A stretch of DNA of 64,000 bases from Magicicada septendecula (GCA_034769895.1 JAWRYS010001501.1:62001-126000); one strand, 5' to 3'. Numbered from the stretch's first letter, positions 12,391-23,900 are shown. Notes: generated by a model from the sequence alone, not told the origin. Numbers and translations are program-made.

Positions 12391-13400
12391 ATATTTTTAT
12401 AAATGTAAAACCATCTTTAGTTTGTTTCTGCCATTACGATAATTTCAATAAACAGTGATGTCCTTGCTGGGTTAATATTTGTGTAATATTATTGAATGTA
12501 TAATATTAAATAGAACACTGGCTTCAACAAACCTGAAATTTTCTCGTCTCAGTATGGAGGATGGAGGATGTGTTATATAGAGGATTCTAACATATAAAAT
12601 TTCAATTTTTGTTGAAGCATACCTCCTTTGAAACTAAATAACTAAATGTACATTTGGACTGAATGCAATAAATGTTTATCGCTGGATGCAAGTCAGTGTA
12701 TGCGCTTACATTATATTTAGCCATGCCACATTAACTGTTGGATGAGTGTAATGATTATGCACGACCCACATGACGCATGCAATAAATATTGATTAAATAA
12801 AGACATGCTGGATATTTGCAAAGCTAACATGCTACATCGTAATATGCAAACAGTTTCTGGTGTTAAGCATGGTCACGCAGAATAATTAGAGCACAGACTA
12901 TAATTTGTACACAACTTACAAAAATCAATAAAAGCTTTCAACTGTGTATTTTTACTGCATACTGTGTATTTACACTGTGTATAAATTAAGGCTGAATACG
13001 TATACTGCGAAAACACATGTAAATAACTCACAAACCATTGTATTCCCACTTTGTACGAGGCTATATGTAATATGCAACGAGGGGTAAAATTCACTGGTTA
13101 AAATTCAGTGATTCTCCTTAACAAAATGTAGGCCGCTGTAACAAATTTTTGTTTGGTTTGTTGAATATTAGATCATTACGCCATTTTTAATTTAGTAGCT
13201 ATGATTAAACCATTGTCCTGTCTGGGAAAGCAATATTTTCTTTCTAAGAATCGGTGGAAAAGTGACAATTTGGTGCCCTCGTGATATTCCTTAGTCTCCC
13301 TTCTGTATGAATACAATTATGTTAAGTATGGCTTTTGGAAAACTTAAATTATTGGTAATGTAAATAATAGAAGTAAATCGGTATATAAAAAATTATAATT
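12391..13400. other. AT-rich stretch, no gene seen
   Basis: No domain is recognised in any frame. The minus-strand 73-codon frame at 12873-13094 is cysteine/tyrosine-rich but has no family signature. Confidence 0.6.
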
Positions 13401-13419
13401 AATTTTTATACTTCGGGTA

Positions 13420-14050
13420 GATTAAGGTTATTTAGGTAACTTACGAAGTAACTAATTTATATTAATGAAAATCAGTAAATAATATAGGCAACACAATTAT
13501 TCTTTCTTTGAACAAAATGTCAGTCTAAAAGTTTGTGGGCCATAGATGACATCTTTGATTTCATACATAAAAGTTAACACTAATCATGATGGAATAAGAT
13601 AGTTATTTTGTGAAAAATAAAAATTTAGTTCATTCTTTGGATGCAGCCAGTTTGTTTTAGGTGTATACTACAATAAGTTATTCAGATTAGATTTATGAAA
13701 ATTTGGAAAAATAACATAACAAAAGAACTACTGCTTTAAAGAACAAAACATCAGTTTAGAAGTTTCTAATTAACAAATTATATATAAAATTGACACTAAT
13801 TAACAAGTAAGACAGTAATTTTATAGGAAATGACTATTTACTTTCATTCTTTGAGTACGCTGAGATAATTTAGTTAACTTATGTAGTAATATATTTAGAC
13901 CAAAAACATAATAAAAACAAAGCAATTAATATTTTCTTTGTAACAAAATGCCAATTTCAAAGTTTTCCATTTGTATGATATATAAAAACTAACAAAATTA
14001 TGTAGCCGTTAGTCATAATTGCTAATAATTATTTATTCACTTAAAAATGA
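13420..14050. repeat. Degenerate tandem repeat, unit about 200-230 bp
   Basis: Three successive anchor points read aacaaaatgtcagt (about 13511), aacaaaacatcagt (about 13742) and aacaaaatgccaat (about 13944). Each is preceded by a similar block (attctttgg/gagta..., a ttaggtaactta / tagttaactta stretch, then an A-rich run). Each is followed by ataaaa.tt.acactaat and a gtaattttat-like segment. Spacing is about 230 and 202 bases. Copies have diverged strongly, so this is an old AT-rich local duplication, with no coding content. Confidence 0.7.
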
Positions 14051-14349
14051 CCTTCCTTGCTTTTGGCTAGTCCAAACCAAAGAATTCGTTTTCGTTCCTC
14101 AGGTCAACTTTTATAGAAGGGTTGGATAAGGACTTATGTCTAAGAAATTTTTGTAACTTTTACTTATTTTTTTCATATTTTAACATACCTGTTAAATCAA
14201 AAACGATAAATTCTTTTTTTAAGTGTTACTGTGTTAGAACCATTGTATAACACATTAAAAGTATGTTTTCCTCAACCATGACTTTTATTTATTTCAGCAG
14301 TAAAATAAAAACTAAAAACCGTTGTCACGTAACCTCAATGTAACTAGAG

Positions 14350-14560
14350 TAATGTATAAAGGTGTCCATACACCTTCGTGTATTCTACGCCAGCAATGCA
14401 CGAAGGAAAAATACCAGTGTGTGGGCTCCATCGTGCTTTGCACGGCGTGCATTGCATGGTACGAAGGCGGTCAAGACGAGCTTGATTTTTTTGGCACGGC
14501 GTGCAAATCACGAATGTGTGTGGGCTCGCCACGCGCCACGTGCCGAAGTGAAGCGCTTTT
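14350..14560 (+). repeat. GC-richer block with subterminal-type internal repeats
   Basis: The block begins ggtgtccatacacc, itself an inverted-repeat-like start, just after TATAAA. The 12-mer gcacggcgtgca occurs at about 14439 and again near 14493, and gtgtgtgggctc occurs near 14418 and 14516, plus cacgaagg/tacgaagg variants. Clustered short repeats next to a transposon-like MADF gene are typical of the ends of PIF/Harbinger or related DNA transposons. I did not find a matching opposite end, so the assignment is an inference. Confidence 0.5.
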
Positions 14561-14616
14561 AGGTTATGTTCAGTTAGTCGTAAGCTGTGATCTGTGTGGA
14601 CTGTAGTAGTGTAATC

Positions 14617-14777
14617 ATGAGAGTCGGCATCTTTCCTGTCTGTTCACTTTCTCCCGACGTTTATTGAACCCTACAGAAACCAGAAATTTATGATTGTTTT
14701 TGGCGGGTAAAAAGTAAAGACTATTGTAACAAGAACATGAAGGAGGCTGCCTACAATGAACTGATTAGGTTCAGATA
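14617..14777 (+). pseudogene. Broken MADF-domain sequence
   Basis: Two frames joined by a one-base shift near 14690 give FIEPYRNQ and then FWRVKSKDYCNKNMKEAAYN followed by ELIRF and a stop at 14775. This matches the first two helices of the MADF DNA-binding domain (pattern F..lyr...cLW.v....Y.nk..r..Ay..i). An ATG lies at about 14617, and the frame from it would read ESRHLS... after another shift. MADF proteins occur as insect transcription factors and as the accessory protein of PIF/Harbinger transposons. The adjacent repeat block favours the transposon origin. Only the N-terminal third of the domain remains. Confidence 0.65.
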
Positions 14778-15096
14778 GCCTAAAGATTTTACATTTTCGC
14801 AAAAATCTGTAGCTATTTTCTATTCCTCATAATATCCAGAATAATTCGACACAGAATAATAAAGAATAATTAAAATGTCTATTTATAAGCCATAACAAAC
14901 CTGGCTGAAGTGCTATTTTATTGATAGCATTTATTGGAATACGAACAACTCTTGATTATCCACGCTAATGTTTGGGAAGGATAACGGTCGACATAAATAT
15001 TAACTTTTTGTCATATTGTAATGAAAGCAGTAACAATAACCCGTGCAGTAACGATAAACGGTGTATCCATTAACCAGCTTGTCTATAATTTCTAGT
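14778..15096. other. AT-rich spacer, nothing recognised
   Basis: No gene, repeat or hairpin of note is seen here. Confidence 0.5.
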
Positions 15097-15195
15097 TTTT
15101 CAGGTACTAATATAAAAATACTAGTAGGCCTACCTGAAAAAAAATTTTCAGGTGCTTATAAAAAATACTAGCAATAGGAATTTTCATTTTTATGA
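15097..15195. repeat. 48-bp tandem duplication
   Basis: ttttcaggtactaatataaa at 15097 recurs as ttttcaggtgcttataaaaa at 15145, each followed by a copy of aatactag.a.tagg. The offset is 48 bases. It lies downstream of the Penelope-like element and could be part of its 3' terminal region. Confidence 0.65.
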
Positions 15196-15734
15196 AACAG
15201 TCAAAGAACACCTTTAATAATGTATAAAGAAATTTTAGTACTTACAAGTACACCTCTAGGTATTCCAGTCGGTGATTTTTTAGTTTTTATCCAAGATGCA
15301 TTTCGGAACAGTTGTGTTCCATCTTCAATTGGATCATTTAGTAAACGTACTACATAACAGTTATAAAAAATTTCCACTCCGGTGAGCGTCGTCGTAACCA
15401 CTCCGGTGAGGTACATATAACATGCAACATAAAACACAACACTTAAAAAATTTAAAATTTTAAAAATAACATTATTATTAAAACGAAAACTGAATCCAAA
15501 CGGACGATTTGAAAATCGAAGCTGGCCAGCACTTGTTGCCCGCACGTCATACGAAAGCCGACTAGCGATAAACTACCCGACGCGCGACCTCTGTGCGTAC
15601 TCTTCAAGGTAATCTAATATTTTAAATGTAACTAAATCCCTATAATCATCTTTTCTGTTAAGCAGTGTTTTTTCACCGGCTCTTCGTTTGTAAGCCTATT
15701 TGTAAATATAGTATTGCTCGTATATTTTTGATGC
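15196..15734 (-). other. Probable downstream region of the Penelope-like element
   Basis: A 114-codon minus-strand frame at 15201-15545 shows no recognisable domain. The stretch holds a short direct repeat (cactccggtgag at about 15374 and 15400) and is less AT-rich between 15500 and 15600. It lies immediately 3' of the GIY-YIG end, where Penelope-like elements carry their terminal repeat, so it may be element sequence. I cannot confirm a boundary. Confidence 0.3.
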
Positions 15735-17345
15735 TTCCTTGTTCGAGCTCTACCTTAATACTTCTAATGAGGTGTTGAAATTTATGTTGTGTTGTGGGTG
15801 GCTTTTTAGGTGTTGCGCCACAACTGACAAAGGATTACGGTGATTTCTGGCAGCATGTTCATTGAACCTTTTACGAAAGGTGCGGGTCGGTATAGCCGAT
15901 GTTCTTTTTATTGCATACTTCTTCCCCTGCATTACAAGTAATCATATAAACGCCTTTTGTTTCTTCTTTTGGCGTGACTTGTGTTTTCTTGTTTAATGGT
16001 GTGGTTTTTAATTTTGTAGGCTGAATTGAAGCCAAATTTTTAAAAAATTTTTCCTATTTTTATGGAATTTTCGTCTGTGTAGTGCAGAGAAAGGAAGTTT
16101 GTTTTTGTTCTATTGCTAATGGATTCTGAGCAGTTGTTAGTTGTAGGCTTATTCTTTTTATTCTTCATCCTTGTTATTAAATTAGCTATTAAGTATTGGT
16201 TATATCCATTATTTCTGGCTATTGTTTTTATTGTGGCTATTTCTTTTATGTATTCTGTTTTGTCCAGTTTATAACTAAGCAGGCGGAAAACCATGCTTCG
16301 AAAGGCTGCCAGTTTGTAACTATAAGGATGGTTTGAGTCATAATGGCTAACCAAATCTGTCTGTGTGGGCTTTCGGTATATTCCTGTTTTTACTTCCTCA
16401 TTCATTTGGTGAAAGTAATATCTAGGAAGTTTACTGTATTGTTATTCTCAATTTCGTGCTTGAATTTAATTTTTAAGTGGCAGGAATTTAGATATTTCAA
16501 AAATTAATTAATATCTTCCGCTGTACCCTTGATTATGACAATGTTACCCTTGATTATGATTTAGAAATGGATTGCTTTCTGAGAGTATACATTTCTGTTC
16601 ATAATCTTCCATAAACAGCTCTGCTAACAACGTGGACATCACATCTCCCATGGGGACGCCATGTTGATTGTAGTATGTGTTGCTATTGTATTGAAAATAA
16701 CTTTGATTGAACATTATTTTGGTCAGTTTTATGATATCACTGATTTCGTCTTCACTGAAACGTTTCGACTCACGTATTTTTCTTTCTAAAACTAGTAACG
16801 CATCTGTACGGCATACATGTTGTCAACATCGACATATACCGTCATGTATGTGTCGTTTATGCGTAGCGATGTTATTTTATTTATTAAATCAACGGAATTT
16901 TTATGGTGTGTTGATTTGTAAGTTCTATGTTTTTCTTTAATATAGTGCTTAAATATTTAGCCAATTTATATGAAGGAGATGGGATGGCGTTAATGACAGA
17001 CCTTATTGGGTGTTTGGGTTTGTGGGTTTTGATTAACGGTTGAAGGATGGGAGGCTTGGCATGGGTATTAAACATATATTTATTTATTTCAGGAGGAATG
17101 ATGCAGTTATTATTAAGGAATTCTTTTATTTCAGAATTGTAACTTTTAGTGTAATCTGGAACATTTTCAATATTATTCTATCGAATGTAATCTTCGACCA
17201 TTTTGTGTAAATCTGAATTAGAGAGATAATGACGTTACAATTTGACTTATCGGCAGGTATCATTAGAGCTGCGTTATTTGATAACTTATCTTTAATTCCG
17301 TTCTAGACTTTATTGTAGTTTGACATATGATAATTGTTTTTGTTT
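15735..17345 (-). pseudogene. Penelope-like retroelement: RT plus GIY-YIG nuclease, decayed
   Basis: Minus-strand order from 17340 down: MIPADKSNCNVII (the ADKG-type motif of this RT family), PPILQPLIKTHKPKHPIRSV then SPSYKLAKYLS (KxHK..PxRP...Y.lak block), SYFQYN then HGVPMGDVMSTLLAELFMED (GvPMGsplSp.lAe.fm block), NFLDI, and TGIYRKPTQTD then HPYSYKLAAF with NGYNQY, the thumb and connector typical of Penelope-like RTs. At the end, GVYMITC (about 15955) and, after a one-base shift, TFRKRFNEH then HLKSHP form the GIY-YIG endonuclease. The catalytic YVDD block expected near 16540 is absent and replaced by a short duplicated sequence. Stops near 17310, 17180 and 16535 and several frameshifts make it nonfunctional. 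The 5' part is missing, and a P-type transposase relic begins only about 40 bases beyond. Confidence 0.9.
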
Positions 17346-17385
17346 TTATTTTTATATTTTGAATTGCCTGTTTTAACTATACGTT

Positions 17386-19562
17386 CTATATGAGTTTGAG
17401 GTGTTTGTTCAGATGGCGGATTCTGATGAATGTTATTGTCCTGACGTACAGACAAATGACTTTCTCGTCCACTTCTGCAAATTTAGATTTAACCAAAGAA
17501 GAGATAACTTTAACTTGTTTTGAGACTGTACGTCCGTGAAAAGAACCAAAAACTCTCTCAAACTGAATCAGTGTTTGTAACCACTCGTCTGACGAATGGG
17601 TAAGGCGAGGCCTTTGATATAATCGATATCCGGTCATAACTATGATATTCCCAGAAAGACACAATGTTTCGCCTCTCACACCTAGACTTTTGTCAATGAG
17701 TGTCACTTGAATTTGATATAGGCCTACCCAGCCAGATATTTTAAGGCATTTTTAGGGTCACTTGCAGACTGGGCCAAATCCTCTGTTCTTAACAATTCTG
17801 CTTCGTCGGTGTCATTATTCGGAGACGTTGGTATTAATGTATATTCAACTACTTCTGTGCTTAGTTCACTGGTAACAAATTGCATGAAGTCTTCGTCAGA
17901 TCATTTGATTTCATAACTTAGGTAGAATGAATACTACCATCCTCAGCCACAGACGCACTTCCAGATAACGGTATTTCGTCCGTGCTACCTGTTAAAACCA
18001 CGGGCCGAATTCTGTTGCGCACTTCAAAGGGAGTGGGATTATTATAAAAGACCTTAATCCGCAACTTTGAGAAAAAAAGTTTTCTAGGCAATCTTGACTG
18101 AATCTAGCAGTCAATATGTAGGTCACCCCATGATGCATTGTCATTTGTTCATAAACACCAAACAATAATTTAAGGACATAACGAAACATTTCTGAAAAGG
18201 TAGTAAAAAAGGTAGTACCTAATCAATTTTTAAGTGCCAATCGCATGTTCGTTATTACTTCCAAAAACCGTTTTAAAGTATTTTATTGACGCCTTAAATT
18301 CCTGCCGTACCCATTTCTGAGGGGCATTTTCGGGTCTTTTGGAAGTCTCGAGTTTAAAACATCAAATTCATCATTTACTAGTTCGACGAAACTGCTTTCG
18401 CGCTCTATATTTGCAACATATTTTAGTACCTTTGCTGTACAATTAGAAAACAATTGTGCAGCAAATCTTATATTTTGGCGTGACCGACCAGTTACTATTG
18501 GGTAAAACGTCAAGTTTCCTGTCTGTTGATGTAGCAGATTTTCTATTGTATCCTTTTTAAGCTCAGTGCCGTCGCGAAGTAACAGCGCATCGTCTAGAAA
18601 ATTAATTCTAAGTAGCTTCAATATATGAGTTACGTACAGAAAACCAACACCTTATTGTTTGTAATTGGATTAATGAAGAACGTTTTTTCTGTGTTTACGC
18701 CTAATTCCATCTAGACTTTTGAATTATTTCCCCCCATATCACACGTCACAAACTCTACATGAATATTACTGCTCTCAACGGCACTGATAATGCTTTTAAG
18801 CAATTCATCTGTCATGATTACATCAAAATCATAATAAATGGGTTGCTTCCACTTGGCAAACAGACCTCTAATCATGACCATCTTAACATTACTGTGGGGC
18901 CCCAGAATTACGTCATAAGATGAATCGTAACACACACGTTCATCAACATTCATTTTATCGAAAGAAAGGACACAGATTTTCTCAAGTTCTCTAAAATTTT
19001 TAGCCTTAATTTTCATTAAAAACAAAACTTCCTGAAGGATGCCTCGCCTGCATTTAATCTGTCGTGTCCACTTTTGGAGAGTATAATGAGCGGGTAAGGG
19101 GAAATTGCGCTTCCTTAAGTAATCGTAGGTCTTCTTTGAAAGTATTCTTAGCGTGGGAGCATTCGCGGTGTCTACTGATGACATTTAACCCTCTTGTCTT
19201 TTAAAAGACATCGAATCTGACCTGGAGCGAAGCACTTAGACAGGATATCTTTTACATCTTGATTTAATTTTCCCCGTGTTGTCTTGGACAAATTGAAAGA
19301 CGCTACATATCTTGCTCTTTTGAGTGTTCTTAGAGCAGCTTGCGTTTGTTTTAGGGCGAGTAGATTTAGGGCATTTTTTTTCTAGCTGTAAAATTTCTTC
19401 ACGAAATTTCACTTTTTCTATATCTTTTTCTGTGTCCTGTTTTAACTCAGTGCTAGTTTCCTGGTCGATACTTTTTTTCTTTGGGGACTAAGTACTTATT
19501 GTTAATAGCGCTCGTTTTCTAACAGATCTGACTTCCATGCGGGCCTCTCGATCACTAGACAC
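17386..19562 (-). pseudogene. P-element / THAP9-type transposase relic
   Basis: Minus-strand segments follow the family order. A coiled-coil-like stretch runs from about 19480 to 19300 (EKDIEKVKFREEILQLEKK). Next is APGQIRCLLKDKRVK, then LSKKTYDYLRKRNFPLPAHY (about 19140), then SFDKMN with the first catalytic Asp (about 18959), GPHSNVKMVMIRGLFAKWKQ, and TCDMGGNN with the second. These are followed by HILKLLRINFLDD, RQNIRFAAQLFSN, FSQDCLENFF with the D-x-x-E of the third catalytic site (about 18100), NNPTPFEVRNRIRP, KYLAG, and the C-terminal HSSDEWL...FIRIRHLN ending at the TAG at 17386. Lesions: stop at 19490-19488, one base lost near 19187, stop at 18713-18711, shift near 18640, stop at 18285-18283, shift in the A7 run at 18072-18078 and stop near 17735. 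The exon seems to begin after a splice-acceptor-like ctatag at 19568-19563. No zinc-binding THAP exon or terminal repeats were found. Confidence 0.92.
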
Positions 19563-19858
19563 CTATAGAGGATAAACAATCCCTTAATTTTGTATGATTC
19601 GGGAGTGAAGCATTAAAGAAATAAGGAGGGAAGGATTACATTAAGAAAAGGTAAATTAACTAATAAATTATCTGTTATTGAGATGCAGAACTCGCTATCA
19701 ATTTTAAACGAATTAAGCCAATCATTACTAGTTTGAATACAATTAACACTACAAACCCCAACCCAGACTACTGTATTGTTGTTTAATTAAGTTTATAACC
19801 ATAATGGCTAAATGACAAATAGTTTATTTTTAGTTTATGTACACTTAAAAACACACAT

Positions 19859-19892
19859 ACGCGCGCGCGCGCGCGCACACACACACACACAC
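19859..19892. repeat. (CG)n-(CA)n alternating purine-pyrimidine tract
   Basis: A run of CG dinucleotides passes directly into CA dinucleotides. Such tracts can adopt Z-DNA. It ends one base before a perfect short hairpin. Confidence 0.9.
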
Positions 19893-19919
19893 AAGCGAGT
19901 TAAAAATGAGAACTCGCTT
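19893..19919. repeat. Perfect 9-bp hairpin
   Basis: aagcgagtt and aactcgctt are exact reverse complements separated by a 9-base loop. It directly follows the CG/CA tract and has no protein-coding context. Confidence 0.7.
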
Positions 19920-20084
19920 CCCTCGTTAAATTAAAGACTACTTTATTCAGCCCACACCAGCCAGTAATGCGAAGTCTACTCAATGAGTGTAATTTTTTTA
20001 CACTCAAACGATTGTAATTACAAAAACGACACTTAAAAATAATGCACTGTACAAAATTCTGTTAATTCGGACCATAATTAAATA

Positions 20085-20205
20085 TCTACTCTCGCTTTGC
20101 AATTAAACTCAAACTCTGTACTGTGTAGTTCTTCCACGCGGTGACGTCACGCGTCAACAACAGCTGATCGCTAGGTTAAGCGCGGGAAACGGAGTGCCCC
20201 CCTGA
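20085..20205. promoter_or_regulatory. Small GC-rich block with CRE-like palindrome
   Basis: In strongly AT-rich surroundings this block holds gtgacgtcac (a perfect CRE-type palindrome), acgcgtcaac, an E-box cagctg and gcgcgggaaac, which resembles an E2F site. A run of CpG dinucleotides is present. It could be a promoter of a divergent host transcript, or the promoter end of a transposon such as the P-type relic just to the left. No TATA box or initiator could be fixed. The call rests on motif clustering only. Confidence 0.3.
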
Positions 20206-20296
20206 CCTAACCTCACAAATGAAAACAACACGTATTTTCGCTTTTCATATAGGACAATTTACAATTAGTACACTTCTTCTTTTCCACATCGTAATA

Positions 20297-20732
20297 TATC
20301 GATACAGTCGCATATTATATAAAACATCGAAAATGTACTGCAGGAATGGATAAAAGTAAAGTTCCGATGCCGCTAAAAAGCTTTCGTTTATTTACTTCTT
20401 ACTATGTTAATTAATTCTGGTCTCCATAGTGTTATTGACATCTTTAGTAGTATTATTTAATATATTTAATTAGTCATTCATCGCATCATCAGAAATACGT
20501 ATAAACATACATTTTATAATCGTTCACGACAAAATTTATATCGTTATTACAAAATATATAGACGTATCGGTATGCAAAATTACAAAATATATCGATACAA
20601 TTGCATATTAATAATATTAAAAACTGCTGGAACGGATAAAGGTACATTTCCGATGCCGCTAAATATCATTTGTTTAATCACTTGTTACTATGGTAATTAA
20701 TGCTGGCCTCCATGATGTTTTTGACATCTTTA
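20297..20732 (+). repeat. Pair of direct repeats about 150 bp, offset about 290 bp
   Basis: Copy one (20297-20446) and copy two (20590-20732) share, in order, atcgataca, gcatatta, a variant of aatggataaa, ttccgatgccgctaaa, cttactatg/cttgttactatgg with ttaatt, ctgg.ctccat and ttgacatcttta. The first anchor is offset by 293 bases and the last by 286, so this may be two units of a tandem array whose spacers have diverged. acgcgtcaacaa, which follows copy two, also occurs at 20149, two periods earlier. No coding content is visible. Confidence 0.75.
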
Positions 20733-20925
20733 TACGCGTCAACAAAAAGGCATAATTAAAAGGGCCTAAATCGTGCAAACGGGGCAAAATAACAAATTCC
20801 AAATTAGACAGTGTTTTTTGCCTTGTGTCAAAGGTTACCTATGCAAAATTGGTGGCAATCGGTGTAACGGTGTAAATTTGTATTCAGTACACATAAATCC
20901 TCAGATTTTGAGTTTTATATATATT

Positions 20926-23900
20926 GTAACGTAACGAAAATATGGTCCCCTACGTTACATAAATAAGTTTATAAGTTTTAAAATAAAAATTATAATAATA
21001 ATTATCCATACTAGTGAAAGGTCAGAAACACAACCCATTATTGAATAAATGAATTATCCCCAATAAGAATACAAGGTAGAAAGAAAAAAAATTAATAATG
21101 TTAATAAATACAAACTTCAATGTTCAGTGAAAGGTGTAAACGATAGACATTGACAAATAATATAAAAACTAACTTAGACTGCTTTATAATAATTGATGAT
21201 TTAAATGAAAGGAGAATGATTAAGTATTACATGATTTATTTCATAAAAATGTACCTGTTATTACGTTGTATCATGTTGTATTATTATCATGATAGTTATG
21301 TTATTTTTTGTGTGTAGCAAGTGGAGTAATTCTTTTAATAGAATACCAATTAATTAATATTAATTTAATTTTATGTGTTATCAATATATCATTATAGAGA
21401 TGTTGTTAAACTTTATATAGTTAAATGTTTGTATACATGTACTTAGTTAGTAGGCTGAATATAATTGTAAACATGGCCAGAATGGCTATGATTGTTAATG
21501 AGATACAGAAGGGCTTAGTGTAATCATATCATAAACAAATGAAGGATTCTATAATAATGCAAGTAGTAACAAATTAAAATCAGAAGTAGATAAAAATGTA
21601 ATGATAGGCCTAAAACCAGTAACATTGCATAGTAAGACAGGTCAGAAAGGTTAGGTAAAGAAATTTGTAAAACAATACTAAATAGAATATAATGAGTGAG
21701 GAGAAGTTAATAATAATTGCTGATAACCGATAAATAAATTCAGTTTAACTAAATCTCAAAAATGCAATGGTGCAATGATACCGCAAGGTAATGTTTAATA
21801 ACAAGAAAATAATACTTGTTAGAGTAAGTAGATTAAGAGGAAACGACAGCAAAATGTATAAAATTTAGTAACAAACAATATGTAAAATTATAATAGGATA
21901 TAATGTAAATTTAATAAAGGATTATTTTGATGAGTGTAAGAACATTGTATAATAATGGTTATAGTATAATATATAATGTCCAATAAGAGAAGACAGGATG
22001 GTTGTCAAGGACGACGAGAGATATAAAATTTGTTGATTCAATTATTGAATAATTATCCATGAACGAAGACGGTTTAGTTTGGATGCACTCAGAAAAGAAT
22101 TGATTAAATTAAATTAAAACAATACAATTGGGAAACAAATTAAGTAATAAATCACCACAGTATGGCTCACTGACATTCAACCGTCTTGTATAACCGAACA
22201 ATCATAAACCTGTACATGAAAATTGACGAAAAATCTAAAGGAAGAACTCTAATAATAAAACTCCATGTAATGAGCAATTATTAACTTAACTAATCAACCA
22301 AAGCAGAGAAGTAACTACCTGAATAGAGTTATATAATCCAATATTATAAAGAACGAAAACAAAACACAAAATTATACTTGAACGTCATTTTCCACAATTC
22401 AATAGAAAAAGCGCAGTTGGACACGAAAGACGTTGAAACACGTAACCACAAAACTCGGACATTGGTGAACAAAAGGAGCAGCATTTCTGCATCATCCCAG
22501 GACCAAGAATTCAACTTTTATTTCGAACTTGGAGTGAAGACTGGCGAGGGTTAATTTATCTGCATTCCGTTATTGACCAAACACTACGACGAGGTTAGCT
22601 ATACACTGCCTTACCGAGTCACGATGTCCAGAGGACGGTAAAACTACACTTATTTTAAATAATATTTAATAAGAACTTAATACTGTACTGTAATACCTTG
22701 TCATCTTATTTATGCATTTTCTGACCTCACTAATAGTTGAAAGAACCTTCACTCCCTGTGTTTAAAGAAATACAAAATCATAACTAAAATAATATATAAC
22801 CCTGAATCCGATCGATAATCGATTACTTCTAATACTATAGACTTTTGTATCTCCGTAAAGGAAGAACTTTGTTGGCAAGAAATATAAAAACCATAATAAA
22901 GAATCCTTTCAGAATTTAACGATATCTTCTCATTTATATAATATTTAGTGTAGTGTGAACAAGTTATAATATAAGTAGAGAGTGTAACGTAGGAATTATT
23001 GTACGCGGGTAACTAACCTACAATTTTCAGCTATCTGTGAACCACAGCGCTACTCGCGGACTGCTTTTGTATTAAAGAGAATGAGAAACCGATAAGAATT
23101 CCTTATCTTCTCTTCAAACGCGGGCTAGACTTGAACGAGAAAATTAGAATTAAACACTTAATACATCAATTTAATCACCACAACACAAATATATTTTGAG
23201 GAGTACAAAAGCACATCATAAATTTGCACTCACAATCGTGGGACTTAATTAGGAAAGTTCATCTAAGAGTATAATAAGAAGTAACACACACGCACGTAAG
23301 GGAAGACGCTACAGGCGAGATATTATAAATTGGTGTTTCCAACGTGGAACATATTTGGACATTATTATACCGAACACATCGGATACACTATAAATTGACG
23401 CATCCATCGTGGGACGAATTAAATAGAGAGGATTAAGAATCTACACTATAATATATGTAGCGATAATACAGTCATATGCTGTACTCTGCATTTATTAGAT
23501 AAAGTAAATATTTAGATTAAATTTACAAATATGTAATAAATAAGCAGGTCTGGGATTGAAAGCTGAATTGATGTTAAATATACGGCATGTAGACATACAG
23601 GAACCGACCTGCACGATCACGCGATTGTCGCTGAGAGTGTGTACAGTAGTAAAGGATGTGTGTGAGTGAGCCCCGTTCGAGCATGAAAGTTTGCAATCTC
23701 ACCGTAAATATGTGTCAAATTATAGTTTTTATTTAATTATAAGACAACCATAAATGGTAAAAAAAATCCAAAGACTCCTAAATATGTATAAAATTAATAC
23801 GCATGTGTAGTAAGAAAACGGCGTGGAAAGGGCGCGTAGTGCGAATTCAGTGCGATTTTAAGTGTGTAGTAATTACACGAATTATTCGATTACGATGGTA

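Noticed and set aside
15201-15545. 114-codon minus-strand ORF as a gene
   Set aside because: No domain. Its position just 3' of the Penelope GIY-YIG region makes element-derived noncoding sequence more likely.
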